NCBI GenBank assembly: GCA_025758065.1
Contig: CP107199.1
Location: 784,001 to 848,000, forward strand
DNA length: 64,000 nt
Direction: 5' to 3'
Source: Lachnospiraceae bacterium
GTDB lineage: Bacteria > Bacillota > Clostridia > Lachnospirales > Lachnospiraceae
How positions within the stretch are numbered: the stretch's first letter is position 1; the number at the start of each line of letters is the position of its first letter. A program made the position numbers and the translations under genes. Below, one piece after another: positions 41,596 through 49,803 of this stretch. The notes below the pieces were generated by a model, which had not been told where the DNA came from, ran no database searches, and saw only the letters and a list, made by a program, of their open reading frames with translations.

Positions 41596-42345
41596 ATGAA
41601 AATAGAACGAATCAATGACAATCAGATACGCTGCACCCTGACAAGCTTAGATCTAAGCTCACGGGGAATCAATCTGACGGAACTGGCTTATGGCTCTGAA
41701 AAGGCCAGAAACCTGTTTCATGAAATGATCCAGCAGGCGGCGAAAGAAGTAGGGTTTGAGGCGGAAGATATTCCGTTAATGGTAGAAGCCATTCCGTTGT
41801 CTTCCGAAAGCATTATGTTTATTGTAACAAAGGTAGAAGATACGGAAGAGTTAGATACCCGCTTCTCCAAATTTTCACCTTTTGCGGAAGCAGAATCGGA
41901 AAATCTTCTATCCCAGCTGGCAGATGAATTTCTGGAAGGCGCCGGGGATCTGGAAAAACTTCTGGGGCAAAATGGACCTGCTGGCCTGAAATCGGATATG
42001 GATACAGCTGCTGAAATTCCTGGAACAGACGAGGCAAAAGCTCCCCAGATCCAGCTGCGCACCTTCCGTTTTGACAGCTTAGACCAGGTCAGTGAAGCTG
42101 CAAAAGCAGCCGGAAACAGTTGTGACGATATTCACAACGCCCTTTATAAGAAGCCATCCACACGTCAGTATTATCTGGTATTAAATAATGCAGACTGCAA
42201 TGAACTGGATTTCTCCAGAGTCTGCAATGTGCTGGCTGAATATGCAGCCAAGCTGCCAAATGAATATGCTAAGGAAGCCTATTACAAAGAACATTATGAG
42301 GTAATGATCGGTGAAAAAGCCTTGCAGAAACTGAAAAATCTGTAA
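41596..42345 (+). CDS. mecA: MecA-family adaptor protein
   Basis: 249 residues. The N-terminal substrate-binding segment is MKIERINDNQIRCTLTSLDL with SSRGINLTELAYGSEKARNL. The C-terminal domain is FRFDSLDQVSEAAKAAGNSC and ends YEVMIGEKALQKLKNL. MecA links substrates to the ClpC unfoldase for ClpCP proteolysis. AGGAAG precedes the ATG. The last base of the stop codon is also the first base of repeat copy E. Its upstream region was duplicated by the IS1634-type insertion. Confidence 0.88.
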   Translation: MKIERINDNQIRCTLTSLDLSSRGINLTELAYGSEKARNLFHEMIQQAAKEVGFEAEDIPLMVEAIPLSSESIMFIVTKVEDTEELDTRFSKFSPFAEAESENLLSQLADEFLEGAGDLEKLLGQNGPAGLKSDMDTAAEIPGTDEAKAPQIQLRTFRFDSLDQVSEAAKAAGNSCDDIHNALYKKPSTRQYYLVLNNADCNELDFSRVCNVLAEYAAKLPNEYAKEAYYKEHYEVMIGEKALQKLKNL

Positions 42346-42507
42346 TGTTCTCTCGGAATCTTTCTGTACCTGATTTTGTGAGAAGATTTTTTGTCAGTTG
42401 TGCCCAAATTTCAGAGGCGTTGGCGTTGCGTCCGCCTCTGAAATTCGGGTGCAACTGGCGAAAAATCGACCACAAAGGCAAGTGCAGGAAAGACTCCGAG
42501 AGGACAT
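42345..42507. repeat. Dispersed 163-bp long-hairpin repeat, copy E
   Basis: 163 bp, the best-paired copy: the central part (CAGAGGCG with CGCCTCTG) is palindromic too, so the whole unit folds as one stem of about 75 bp. It starts at the last base of the mecA stop codon. Confidence 0.88.
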
Positions 42508-42515
42508 TGTAAAAC

Positions 42516-42560
42516 AAAAGAGGACTCTGGGATTCTTTATGAATCCCTGGTCCTCTTTTT
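42516..42560. terminator. Terminator between mecA and the GntR gene
   Basis: AAAAGAGGAC and GGGATTC pair with GAATCCC and GTCCTCTTTTT around a 5-nt loop; usable in both directions by the convergent genes. Confidence 0.8.
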
Positions 42561-42586
42561 ACAGGCTATGTTTTTTCACAGCCCCT

Positions 42587-43264
42587 TTATTTAAAATAAT
42601 CCGGAAATTCCTGACGGAATTTCCCTTCATTTAATTGCCACCGGCTCAGATGTTTTTCCATCTGTGCCATGGCATTTTCTTTTTCATGGGCGGCAATAAA
42701 CCTGATGATCTTTTTGTGGTCTTCAATAACCGTATGGTCTTTTACAGTATTCACAGAAAGGCTGCGGATGCGGTCATAATGGATCGCCAGCTTCTGGCAC
42801 ATACCATAAGTCAGTTCCCTGTGACAGATCATAAACAGTTTCCTGTGCATCTCATCATCTAACTGCATCATCATTTCCGGATGTGAATTTTCCATATAAA
42901 ATTCCTGTAATCCTACCTTTTCCTGCAGCCATTTTATGTCTTCTTCTGTTGCCATTTCACAACACATTCCTGCTATCTGCTTCTCTAAGAGCACACGCAG
43001 GAAACGGGCTTCTTCTACCAGTTCCACATCGATCAGGGCAATGCGCATACCACGTTGGGGGAATATTTCTATAATACGTGACTCTTCGCTTAACTGGATC
43101 ACCGCTTCCCGCACAGGAGTCCGGCTGACACCGATCTTAGCCGCAAATTCCATATCATTAAAGGCTTCTCCCGGCTTTAACCCAAGAGAAATAATCTGCT
43201 CTCTTATCATCCGGTATGCGTATTCTCTGGCTGTTTCTCCCTTTCTTCTTCCCTGTGCGTTCAT
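42587..43264 (-). CDS. GntR-family regulator with FCD domain
   Basis: 225 residues. N-terminal winged helix (AYRMIREQIISLGLKPGEAF, FAAKIGVSRTPVREAVIQLS, FPQRGMRIA) and a C-terminal helical FCD ligand domain with metal/ligand histidines (LDDEMHRKLFMICHREL, HKKIIRFIAAHEKENAMAQM). It lies 34 bp after uxuA on the same strand, as in uronate operons where the FadR-type repressor is regulated by a uronate intermediate. The palindrome over the uxuA promoter is its likely operator. Confidence 0.85.
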   Translation of the reverse strand: MNAQGRRKGETAREYAYRMIREQIISLGLKPGEAFNDMEFAAKIGVSRTPVREAVIQLSEESRIIEIFPQRGMRIALIDVELVEEARFLRVLLEKQIAGMCCEMATEEDIKWLQEKVGLQEFYMENSHPEMMMQLDDEMHRKLFMICHRELTYGMCQKLAIHYDRIRSLSVNTVKDHTVIEDHKKIIRFIAAHEKENAMAQMEKHLSRWQLNEGKFRQEFPDYFK

Positions 43265-43298
43265 GCGTGTCCGTTTCTCCTGTTCCTGCCTCTATTTC

Positions 43299-44381
43299 TT
43301 ATTTCTGGTTTACATTTCCATTCTGCTTTACAATCGCTTCCCAGAGGCCATTGAGATAACATGCACCCAGCGCACGGTCATACAGACCATATCCCGGCAT
43401 AGAAACCTCACCCCAGATCGCTCTTCCGTGGTCTGGACGGATAATGCCGTCAAAGCCGATATCATACAGTGCCTTCATGATCTCATACATATCCATGCTG
43501 CCGTCAGCGGACAGATGGGCTGCTTCCTGGAAATCCCTGTAACCATTATACTGCAAATTGCGCACATGTGCAAAATGAATACGGCCTTTTAAGGAACGGA
43601 TAATGTCCGGGATATCATTTTCCGGATTGCTACCTAAAGAACCGGTGCAGAGTGTTACCCCGTTAAATGGTGCATCCACTGCCTTCATCAGCTTTAAAAG
43701 GTGTTCTTTATCAGTAATAATACGGGAAAGACCGAAAACAGGCCATGCCGGATCGTCTGGATGGATTGCCATGCGGATATCGTATTTTTCACATACAGGC
43801 TGAATGGCTTTTAAGAAATATACCAGATTGTTAAATAATTTTTCTTCATCTACGTCCTTGTACATTTCAAACAGCTCTTTAATTCTTGCCATACGCTCCG
43901 GCTCCCAGCCTGGAAGCTCAAATCCATTGGACTTCTCGCCCATAGACTCAAACATATTTTCCGGATCAATCTTGTCGATCTCTTTCTGATCGTATGCTAA
44001 AACAGTAGCACCATCTGGGCGTACCTTTGCCAGATCAGAACGGGTCCAGTCAAATACTGGCATGAAATTGTAGCAGACTACATGAATATCTGCCTTTCCC
44101 AGACGCTCCAATGTGGTAATATAATTAGCAATGTATTTTTCGCGGTCCGGTGTTCCTACTTTGATAGCATCGTGGATATTTACGCTTTCAATACCCATTA
44201 CCTTAAGGCCTTTTGCCTCTACCTGCTCCTTCATCTGAAGAATACGCTCCATAGGCCATTCTTCTCCTGCAGGAATGTCATATAATGTAGTGATAACACC
44301 CTTTACTCCGGGAATCTGACGGATCTGCTCCAGAGAAACAGAGTCAACGCCCTCGCCAAACCAACGCAGTGTCATTTCCAT
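43299..44381 (-). CDS. uxuA: Mannonate dehydratase UxuA
   Basis: 360 residues, EC 4.2.1.8: dehydrates D-mannonate to 2-keto-3-deoxygluconate in glucuronate catabolism. Family features: MTLRWFGEGVDSVSLEQIRQ, GKADIHVVCYNFMPVFDWTR, MAIHPDDPAWPVFGLSRI, VTLCTGSLGSNPEND, RIHFAHVRNLQY and IRPDHGRAIW with the metal-binding His/Cys/Asp set. AGGAGG lies 8 nt upstream. First gene of an operon with the GntR regulator. UxaC/UxuB and the KDG enzymes are not in the window. Confidence 0.92.
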   Translation of the reverse strand: MEMTLRWFGEGVDSVSLEQIRQIPGVKGVITTLYDIPAGEEWPMERILQMKEQVEAKGLKVMGIESVNIHDAIKVGTPDREKYIANYITTLERLGKADIHVVCYNFMPVFDWTRSDLAKVRPDGATVLAYDQKEIDKIDPENMFESMGEKSNGFELPGWEPERMARIKELFEMYKDVDEEKLFNNLVYFLKAIQPVCEKYDIRMAIHPDDPAWPVFGLSRIITDKEHLLKLMKAVDAPFNGVTLCTGSLGSNPENDIPDIIRSLKGRIHFAHVRNLQYNGYRDFQEAAHLSADGSMDMYEIMKALYDIGFDGIIRPDHGRAIWGEVSMPGYGLYDRALGACYLNGLWEAIVKQNGNVNQK

Positions 44382-44455
44382 AATGTTTACCTCCTGATGA
44401 TCATTATTTTAGTTAGACTATAACTTATTTTAACGGTATTTCGATATACTAATAT

Positions 44456-44470
44456 ATTACATCATGTAAT
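44456..44470. promoter_or_regulatory. GntR-type operator over the uxuA start region
   Basis: Perfect 15-bp palindrome ATTACATCATGTAAT, one base beyond the -10 box. A repressor bound here would cover the transcription start. Confidence 0.7.
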
Positions 44471-44471
44471 T

Positions 44472-44500
44472 AATATAATAAGAATTCCCTGCATTGTCAA
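44472..44500 (-). promoter_or_regulatory. uxuA: uxuA promoter
   Basis: Minus strand TTGACA, 17-bp spacer, TATATT; consensus -35. The start of transcription would lie inside the adjacent 15-bp palindrome, giving a leader of about 85 nt. Confidence 0.8.
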
Positions 44501-44522
44501 GAGTATTGCTTTTATAAAACGC

Positions 44523-44579
44523 AAAAACCGCCTGTTGTAATGTGCTTTTCAGCCCATACTTTACAACAGACGGTTTTTT
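44523..44579. terminator. Terminator after the DUF1858 gene
   Basis: AAAAACCGCCTGTTGTAA pairs with TTACAACAGACGGTTTTTT with one mismatch, then a T-run on either strand. Confidence 0.8.
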
Positions 44580-44620
44580 ACATGGGGCTGCTGCCCCTTA
44601 CATGTTCTGTCATGTGGATA

Positions 44621-44821
44621 TTATCTGTCAGCCAGGATCTCATTCATCTTGGAAACCAGATCATCGCAGTCGATTCCATGAACCATGCATGCTTCTTCCA
44701 GAGACTCAGCCTGGGAAGATGGGCATCCAAGGCAGTGCATTCCTGCTGCCATCAGCATCTGAGGGATCAGTTCATCCATGTGAACCAGCTCACCGATCAG
44801 CATTGTCTTATCGATCTTCAT
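44621..44821 (-). CDS. DUF1858 domain protein
   Basis: 66 residues. DUF1858 is a small domain with a conserved disulfide/redox Cys pair: here GMHCLGCPSSQAESLEEACM. It is often found fused to or near hybrid-cluster and redox proteins. GGAGG precedes the ATG. Own promoter at 44877 and own terminator. It is near, but divergent from, a ferredoxin gene, which fits a redox context; precise role unknown. Confidence 0.85.
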   Translation of the reverse strand: MKIDKTMLIGELVHMDELIPQMLMAAGMHCLGCPSSQAESLEEACMVHGIDCDDLVSKMNEILADR

Positions 44822-44876
44822 GTGTATTTCCTCCTAATTTTATAGACTGTACGTAATTATTCTATACGCTTTTATC

Positions 44877-44905
44877 AGCATAATACATTTTGGATTTTTT
44901 GGCAA
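44877..44905 (-). promoter_or_regulatory. DUF1858 gene promoter
   Basis: Minus strand TTGCCA, 17-bp spacer, TATGCT, about 56 nt upstream of the start codon. Confidence 0.6.
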
Positions 44906-45037
44906 GCCTATTTCTTTTATGAGGTTTATGGCTAAAACCCGTAAAGCCTTATGTTTATTGACTTTTTAGATAGTTTTAACTAACTATTTTGCTCCCAAAT
45001 TTGTACAATTTATACAGCTTTAGGGGGTATTTTCCTC

Positions 45038-45066
45038 TTGAATAATTATCCGGAATCGTTTACAAT
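45038..45066 (+). promoter_or_regulatory. Ferredoxin gene promoter
   Basis: TTGAAT, 17-bp spacer, TACAAT, about 70 nt before the ferredoxin ATG. Confidence 0.7.
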
Positions 45067-45137
45067 AAAGGGACAATAAGAGAGATTGTTTTTGGAGTTT
45101 TCCGGAAACATCTAAATATATAAGGAGGTATTTTACC

Positions 45138-45305
45138 ATGGCATATGTAATTACTGATGGTTGTGTAAGCTGCGGAACTTGTGCTGGCGAATGTCCAGTA
45201 GGCGCAATCTCTGAAGGAGATGGCAAGTACGTTATCGACGCTGATTCCTGCATCGATTGCGGAACCTGCGCTGCTGCTTGTCCAACTGGCGCTATCGAAG
45301 GCTAA
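45138..45305 (+). CDS. 2[4Fe-4S] clostridial ferredoxin
   Basis: 55 residues. Two classic cluster motifs, CVSCGTCAGECPVGAI and CIDCGTCAAACPTGAI, each with CxxCxxCxxxCP, so two cubane clusters. It is a small soluble electron carrier for anaerobic metabolism (hydrogenase, PFOR and similar partners). AAGGAGG lies 9 nt upstream. Monocistronic between its promoter and a strong terminator. Confidence 0.95.
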   Translation: MAYVITDGCVSCGTCAGECPVGAISEGDGKYVIDADSCIDCGTCAAACPTGAIEG

Positions 45306-45323
45306 TTATTAAGCTACATAAGA

Positions 45324-45360
45324 AGATGTCACGAAGCGAATGCTTTGTGGCATCTTTTTT
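45324..45360 (+). terminator. Ferredoxin gene terminator
   Basis: AGATGTCACGAAGC pairs with GCTTTGTGGCATCT (wobbles included), loop GAAT, then seven T residues. Confidence 0.85.
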
Positions 45361-45461
45361 TGATATGCCAAATAATAAAAAACAGCAAAACGTCTGCGCT
45401 GACAGATACTGAAGCGCATATGAGAGCGCTTATCATATCCAGATAAGAGAGGATTTCAACT

Positions 45462-46184
45462 ATGACACCCAAAAAGCCAATTATCGGCATCACACCCTCA
45501 CACAACACAGAAAACAATGATACCAGCCTCCGTTCTACTTACCCAAAGGCTATTGCCACTGCAGGAGGACTTGCCATCCTGCTTCCATTGGAATGCAGTA
45601 ATGAGGATATTAAGCAGTTTATGGACGTTTGTGACGGCTTTCTCTTTACAGGCGGACCAGACATTAATCCATTTCTCTTTGGGGAAGATACTCATCTAAA
45701 ATGTGGAAATATATCTGCTGCCAGAGATCATCTGGAATTTCGTCTTCTCTCAGCTGCCATGAACGCCAAAAAGCCTGTTTTCGGCATCTGCCGCGGTATT
45801 CAGGTGTTAAATGTAGGCCTTGGCGGAAGCCTGTATCAGGATATCTCTTCCCAGACAGAACGGGATTTTCCCATCGCCCACCAACAGCCATTTTACTATA
45901 ATATCCCCTGTCACCGTGTTAATGTTACAGAGAATACTCTGCTTCATTCTATCTGCCATGGCAGGAATCAGATTTCCGTAAACAGCTGCCATCACCAGAG
46001 TATACATATTCCGGCACCGGGATTGATAGCTTCTGCCGTTGCTCCAGATGGGATCATCGAGGCTGTTGAAAAGCCTGATTACCCAAATTTCTTCCTGGGC
46101 GTGCAGTGGCATCCGGAATATCTCTGGGACAGAGATGAGGCTGCTATGGGACTGTTTCAGGCCTTTGTGGATGCTTGTAAATAA
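45462..46184 (+). CDS. Class I amidotransferase-like hydrolase (peptidase C26)
   Basis: 240 residues, gamma-glutamyl-GABA hydrolase (PuuD-like) family. Nucleophile Cys in PVFGICRGIQVLN, oxyanion/substrate region FLFTGGPDINPFLFG, catalytic His and Glu in LGVQWHPEYLWDRD. It likely hydrolyses a gamma-glutamyl amide; substrate not determined. AGAGGA precedes the ATG. It appears to be a single-gene unit. Confidence 0.87.
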   Translation: MTPKKPIIGITPSHNTENNDTSLRSTYPKAIATAGGLAILLPLECSNEDIKQFMDVCDGFLFTGGPDINPFLFGEDTHLKCGNISAARDHLEFRLLSAAMNAKKPVFGICRGIQVLNVGLGGSLYQDISSQTERDFPIAHQQPFYYNIPCHRVNVTENTLLHSICHGRNQISVNSCHHQSIHIPAPGLIASAVAPDGIIEAVEKPDYPNFFLGVQWHPEYLWDRDEAAMGLFQAFVDACK

Positions 46185-46291
46185 TAGTTTCTCCGCTGTA
46201 AAAACCACAGTTTTCAACAGATATACTTCAATATGATTGCTTTATCCACAAATTGATACTTGGTTTTGCACATTGTGTAACTGTAGTCTGC

Positions 46292-47194
46292 TTACTCCGC
46301 AAATTCCCAGTTCTCAACTTCATCCAAAGTCGGTACAGAGGGCGCTGCCCCTGGTCTTGACACTGCAATTGCAGACGCTCTTGATGCCAGGTCCAGTGCC
46401 TCTTTTGGGCTTTTGCCCTTGCTGATGGCGGATACGAAGAAACCAGTAAAAGTATCGCCTGCAGCTGTGGTATCTACGGCTTTTACTTTGTAGCACTTTT
46501 GTGGGATCACCTGGTCTTTATCAATATAAACAGAGCCCTGGAAACCTAAAGTAAGGACGACTGCAGCCTGTGGGAACATAGCCCTGAAAGCTCCCACAGC
46601 CTTTTCTGTACTCTCCAGTTCTTTCTGCCCTAAGATCTGGGCTGCTTCGATCTCATTTACAAAGAACAGCGTTACCTTGTCCAAAGGGAGCGCTTTTATT
46701 TTTTCATCCATTGGGGACGGATTTAACACGATCTTCATCTGTTTTTCTGCTGCTTTTTCCATCAGATAAGGCAGATTACTGATCTCGTTCTGTAAGACTA
46801 AATAATCTCCTGCATCGAACTGTTCTAATGCAGCGTCAATCTGTTCTTTTGTTATCCTCTGGTTGGCTCCGCCATAGAGAAGAATACAGTTATCTCCCTC
46901 TGCATCATTCTGGATAATGGCATGGCCTGTGGAACAATCTTCGTCTACGACTACCAGATCTGTGTTTACACCTGCTTCTTTTAACTGCTCTACCAGAAAT
47001 TCTCCATCTTTTCCGATCCGTCCTGCGTGAAAAACTTTTGCCCCGGCGCGTCCCAAGGCAACAGACTGGTTTAAACCTTTTCCGCCGCTGAAAATATTCA
47101 TCTGGCTGGATGAGATAGTCTCGCCTTTCTGGACAAAATGGTCTACGTTGTATACATAGTCGATGTTTAATGAACCAAAGTTTAATATTTTCAT
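46292..47194 (-). CDS. rbsK: Ribokinase-like PfkB sugar kinase
   Basis: 300 residues from MKILNFGSLNIDYVYNVDHF, with GGGG 7 nt upstream. PfkB signatures: GGKGLNQSVALGRAGAKVFH, and the ATP/anion-hole motif VDTTAAGDTFTGFFVSAISK containing the catalytic Asp. It converts ribose to ribose-5-phosphate, although related sugars are possible. It follows, but is separated by a terminator from, the nucleoside-transport operon, so it is functionally consistent with use of imported ribosides. Confidence 0.85.
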   Translation of the reverse strand: MKILNFGSLNIDYVYNVDHFVQKGETISSSQMNIFSGGKGLNQSVALGRAGAKVFHAGRIGKDGEFLVEQLKEAGVNTDLVVVDEDCSTGHAIIQNDAEGDNCILLYGGANQRITKEQIDAALEQFDAGDYLVLQNEISNLPYLMEKAAEKQMKIVLNPSPMDEKIKALPLDKVTLFFVNEIEAAQILGQKELESTEKAVGAFRAMFPQAAVVLTLGFQGSVYIDKDQVIPQKCYKVKAVDTTAAGDTFTGFFVSAISKGKSPKEALDLASRASAIAVSRPGAAPSVPTLDEVENWEFAE

Positions 47195-47252
47195 GTAAAT
47201 TCCCCTTTTCACATAATGTTTTTACATTCTCCCACAAGGGGTATTATACCAA

Positions 47253-47304
47253 AAAAACATACTTGCAGCATTTAGTATTTTAAACTTCTGCAAGTATGTT
47301 TTTA
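47253..47304 (-). terminator. Terminator of the BMP-transporter operon
   Basis: AAAAACATACTTGCAG pairs with CTGCAAGTATGTTTTTA, with T-run on the minus strand, 23 nt after the phosphoesterase stop. Confidence 0.85.
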
Positions 47305-47326
47305 TAAACGCCCGGAATCATTTACC

Positions 47327-48142
47327 CTAAAACTTCACGTATCCCAGAATTTCCTGTGTTCCCAGGGCCTCGTGACGTTCTCTGATCAATATCCCATTAT
47401 TATTATCAAATTCATAAAGGCTGTATCCGCAGGATCCCCGCATACATACTCTCTGCTCCTGGTCTTCTCCCACAAAAGACAGACTCATAGCCGTCCTGTA
47501 AGGGATATTTTCATAAAAACCACGATATAACTGATGAGTATGGCCACAAAGGATCATGGATATGGACGACCTTCGTAAAATTTCATTAAATCCTTCTGTT
47601 ACTTCACATGCCGGAAATTCTGCCTGCCGAGGCAGCAGGTGATGATGGGTCATAAGCAGGATCGCCTGCCCTTTTTCACTTTCTAAAGCTTTTTTCAGCC
47701 AGTCACATTGATACCAGCCAATTTTTCCGTCTGCGCTTCCCGGATATGAATTATCCATTGAAAGAATACTTACAGAGCCCAGACGCCGGATGTAGCAATA
47801 GGGTTCATCTTTTACTGTCTCCCAGCCAAGCCAGCCTTTCTGAAAGGTCTGGCGCTCATCGTGGTTTCCTGGTGTAACAATAATGGGAATATCTGGAAAA
47901 CGCTTTTCTATTTCTGTGTGCAGCTGCTTATAATCCTCCTGCGTACCATATTCTGTCATATCCCCGGAGATCAGGACTGCTGAAAGCTGTTCCCGTTCTT
48001 TCTCCCCCATTTTCTGAAGGCAGATATCTAACTGCTGCATTGGCGGAACCATATTTGGGAAAATAGAATCATAGGCAAAAGCCTTATTGCTGCTTTTATA
48101 TTGCATCCGGTAATGCAGATCCGAAATATGCAACAGTTTCAC
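47327..48142 (-). CDS. Calcineurin-like metallophosphoesterase (cytosolic)
   Basis: About 271 residues from a GTG (48142) whose GTGA overlaps the PHP gene's stop, with GGGGG 8 nt upstream; ATG 48148 is an alternative but sits on the ribosome site. Metal motifs are LLHISDLHY, ISGDMTEYG, VTPGNHDERQ, MTHHHLLPR and LCGHTHQLY. There is no signal peptide, unlike the 33-34.5 kb homologue. Last gene of the transporter operon; may dephosphorylate a nucleotide or sugar phosphate. Confidence 0.8.
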   Translation of the reverse strand: MKLLHISDLHYRMQYKSSNKAFAYDSIFPNMVPPMQQLDICLQKMGEKEREQLSAVLISGDMTEYGTQEDYKQLHTEIEKRFPDIPIIVTPGNHDERQTFQKGWLGWETVKDEPYCYIRRLGSVSILSMDNSYPGSADGKIGWYQCDWLKKALESEKGQAILLMTHHHLLPRQAEFPACEVTEGFNEILRRSSISMILCGHTHQLYRGFYENIPYRTAMSLSFVGEDQEQRVCMRGSCGYSLYEFDNNNGILIRERHEALGTQEILGYVKF

Positions 48143-48864
48143 CTGCATCCCCCTTTTCTGTGGATCAAACGCAAAAATTTATCTGCATCTGTATTAGCGA
48201 TCAGCTCTTCTGGGAAATGGATCTCTTCTAAAAGGTCTGTCACTTTATCAAAGTATCCCACTGCTGTCGCAAAATGAGCATCCGTTCCAGTGGATATTTC
48301 CACACCATGTTTCTCACACAGACCTAAGATCTCCATGAGATTTTCCCTGGTATTCAGCCGGAAATATGCATTTTTAAGAGAATTATTATTAACCTCTAAC
48401 AGTACTTTGTTTTCTTTTGCAGCCAGGACAAGCTCTTCAAAATCTACTGGAATATATCCGTCTTCCGGATGACCAATGATCTGTACATAGGGATTTTCCA
48501 TAGCTTTCAGGTAAGCCCGGGTATTTTCTGCCTTACTTCCTGCCGGTGTACACACGGTATGATAACTTGCGATCACTATGTCCTGTCTTTTTAAAAGGTC
48601 CTCTGGAAGATCAATATTGCCTTCGCGGTCCAGGATATTCAGTTCTACCCCATAAAGCATCTGCACCCCAAAAAGTTCACGGTCCAGAACATTATAGTTC
48701 ATAAAATGGAACCGGTCCGGAGAATCTGGCAGAGCAGGAGCATGATCTGTAATACAAAGCAGTTCCAGATCCTGCTTCGCTGCTGCCTGTGCATTTTCCA
48801 GGATCGTGCTGTATGCATGGGCACTGGCCAGTGTATGTGTATGTGAGTCAACTTTCAACTTCAT
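48139..48864 (-). CDS. PHP-domain phosphoesterase (YcdX-like)
   Basis: 241 residues. Polymerase and histidinol phosphatase fold with trinuclear metal ligands: KVDSHTHTLASAHAYS (HxH), ITDHAPALPDSPDRFHFMNY, MLYGVELNILDREG, VIASYHTV, IIGHPEDG and GTDAHFATAVGYFDK. AAGGAGAG precedes the ATG. Fourth position after the permeases and coupled by overlap to the phosphoesterase. It probably trims phosphate from small metabolites; substrate not assigned. Confidence 0.82.
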   Translation of the reverse strand: MKLKVDSHTHTLASAHAYSTILENAQAAAKQDLELLCITDHAPALPDSPDRFHFMNYNVLDRELFGVQMLYGVELNILDREGNIDLPEDLLKRQDIVIASYHTVCTPAGSKAENTRAYLKAMENPYVQIIGHPEDGYIPVDFEELVLAAKENKVLLEVNNNSLKNAYFRLNTRENLMEILGLCEKHGVEISTGTDAHFATAVGYFDKVTDLLEEIHFPEELIANTDADKFLRLIHRKGGCR

Positions 48865-48876
48865 AAACTACTCTCC

Positions 48877-49803
48877 TTAACCTTTCAATTCTTTCTGACG
48901 CCGTACTGCGCTTTTTCGGAAAACATAAAATACCATCAATGCAACAATGGTAGCAACATAAGGGATGGAAGCTGTTACCTGTGTTTTTAAGGATGTATTC
49001 TGCATTGCATTTCCAATTGCCTGACATGCCCCAAAGAAAAAGCTGGCAAAAAGAACTCCTAACGGATTTGCTCCGCCCATATTGCAGGCTGCCATAGCCA
49101 TATATCCGCGGCCGGCTGTAATATTTTGGATAAAAAGCGTTACACTTCCCATAGATAATACGCATCCTCCCAGACCGCAAAGGATCCCAGAAAGCGCCAC
49201 TGTGAGGAACTGATCCCGCTCTACTTTGGTTCCAAGGCTGCGGGCCGCCTTCTGGTTGATGCCAATAGCTCTTAAACGATAGCCCATAACTGTTTTATAG
49301 AGAAAAATATGCATTCCCACAGCCAGTAAAATAGCAAAATAATCGATAGGTGTCAGATTTGCCAGAACTTTTCCAATAAACGGAATATCTTTGATGATCG
49401 GAAGATTGATACGTGGAAGCGGCAGCAGACTGCTGTCTGTAAATACTCCTCTGACTCCAAAGATCACATACAGAAGATAGGTAGTCGCACCTGTCATCAG
49501 CGTATTCATTGCCATTCCTACTACTGTTGCTGACGCCTTAAAACGGATAATGCAAATGGCATTAATAGCAGAAATAACAAGACCACTGGCAGCACCTGCC
49601 AAAACAGCAAGAAAAATACTGTGTGTATAATAGTTGGCAACAATACTGAAAAATGCTCCGGCCATCATGGTGCCTTCCATGCCGATATTGAATACTTTTA
49701 CCTTATTGCAGATCGCAGCCGTTAAAGCAGCCAGCAAAATAGGAGATGTCATACGGATCATGGAATTTAACACAGTAGCAATATAGGTAGCATTAATTGT
49801 CAT
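48877..49803 (-). CDS. ABC transporter permease (BMP/nucleoside type), second
   Basis: 308 residues with about eight to ten membrane helices (MIRMTSPILLAALTAAICNK, FNIGMEGTMMAGAFFSIVAN). The conserved cytosolic EAA-like GINQKAARSLGT segment is of the BPD_transp_2 family. It overlaps the previous permease by 11 bp. Together with 49793-50884 it forms the membrane channel of a BMP-dependent nucleoside importer (NupP/NupQ-like). Confidence 0.85.
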   Translation of the reverse strand: MTINATYIATVLNSMIRMTSPILLAALTAAICNKVKVFNIGMEGTMMAGAFFSIVANYYTHSIFLAVLAGAASGLVISAINAICIIRFKASATVVGMAMNTLMTGATTYLLYVIFGVRGVFTDSSLLPLPRINLPIIKDIPFIGKVLANLTPIDYFAILLAVGMHIFLYKTVMGYRLRAIGINQKAARSLGTKVERDQFLTVALSGILCGLGGCVLSMGSVTLFIQNITAGRGYMAMAACNMGGANPLGVLFASFFFGACQAIGNAMQNTSLKTQVTASIPYVATIVALMVFYVFRKSAVRRQKELKG

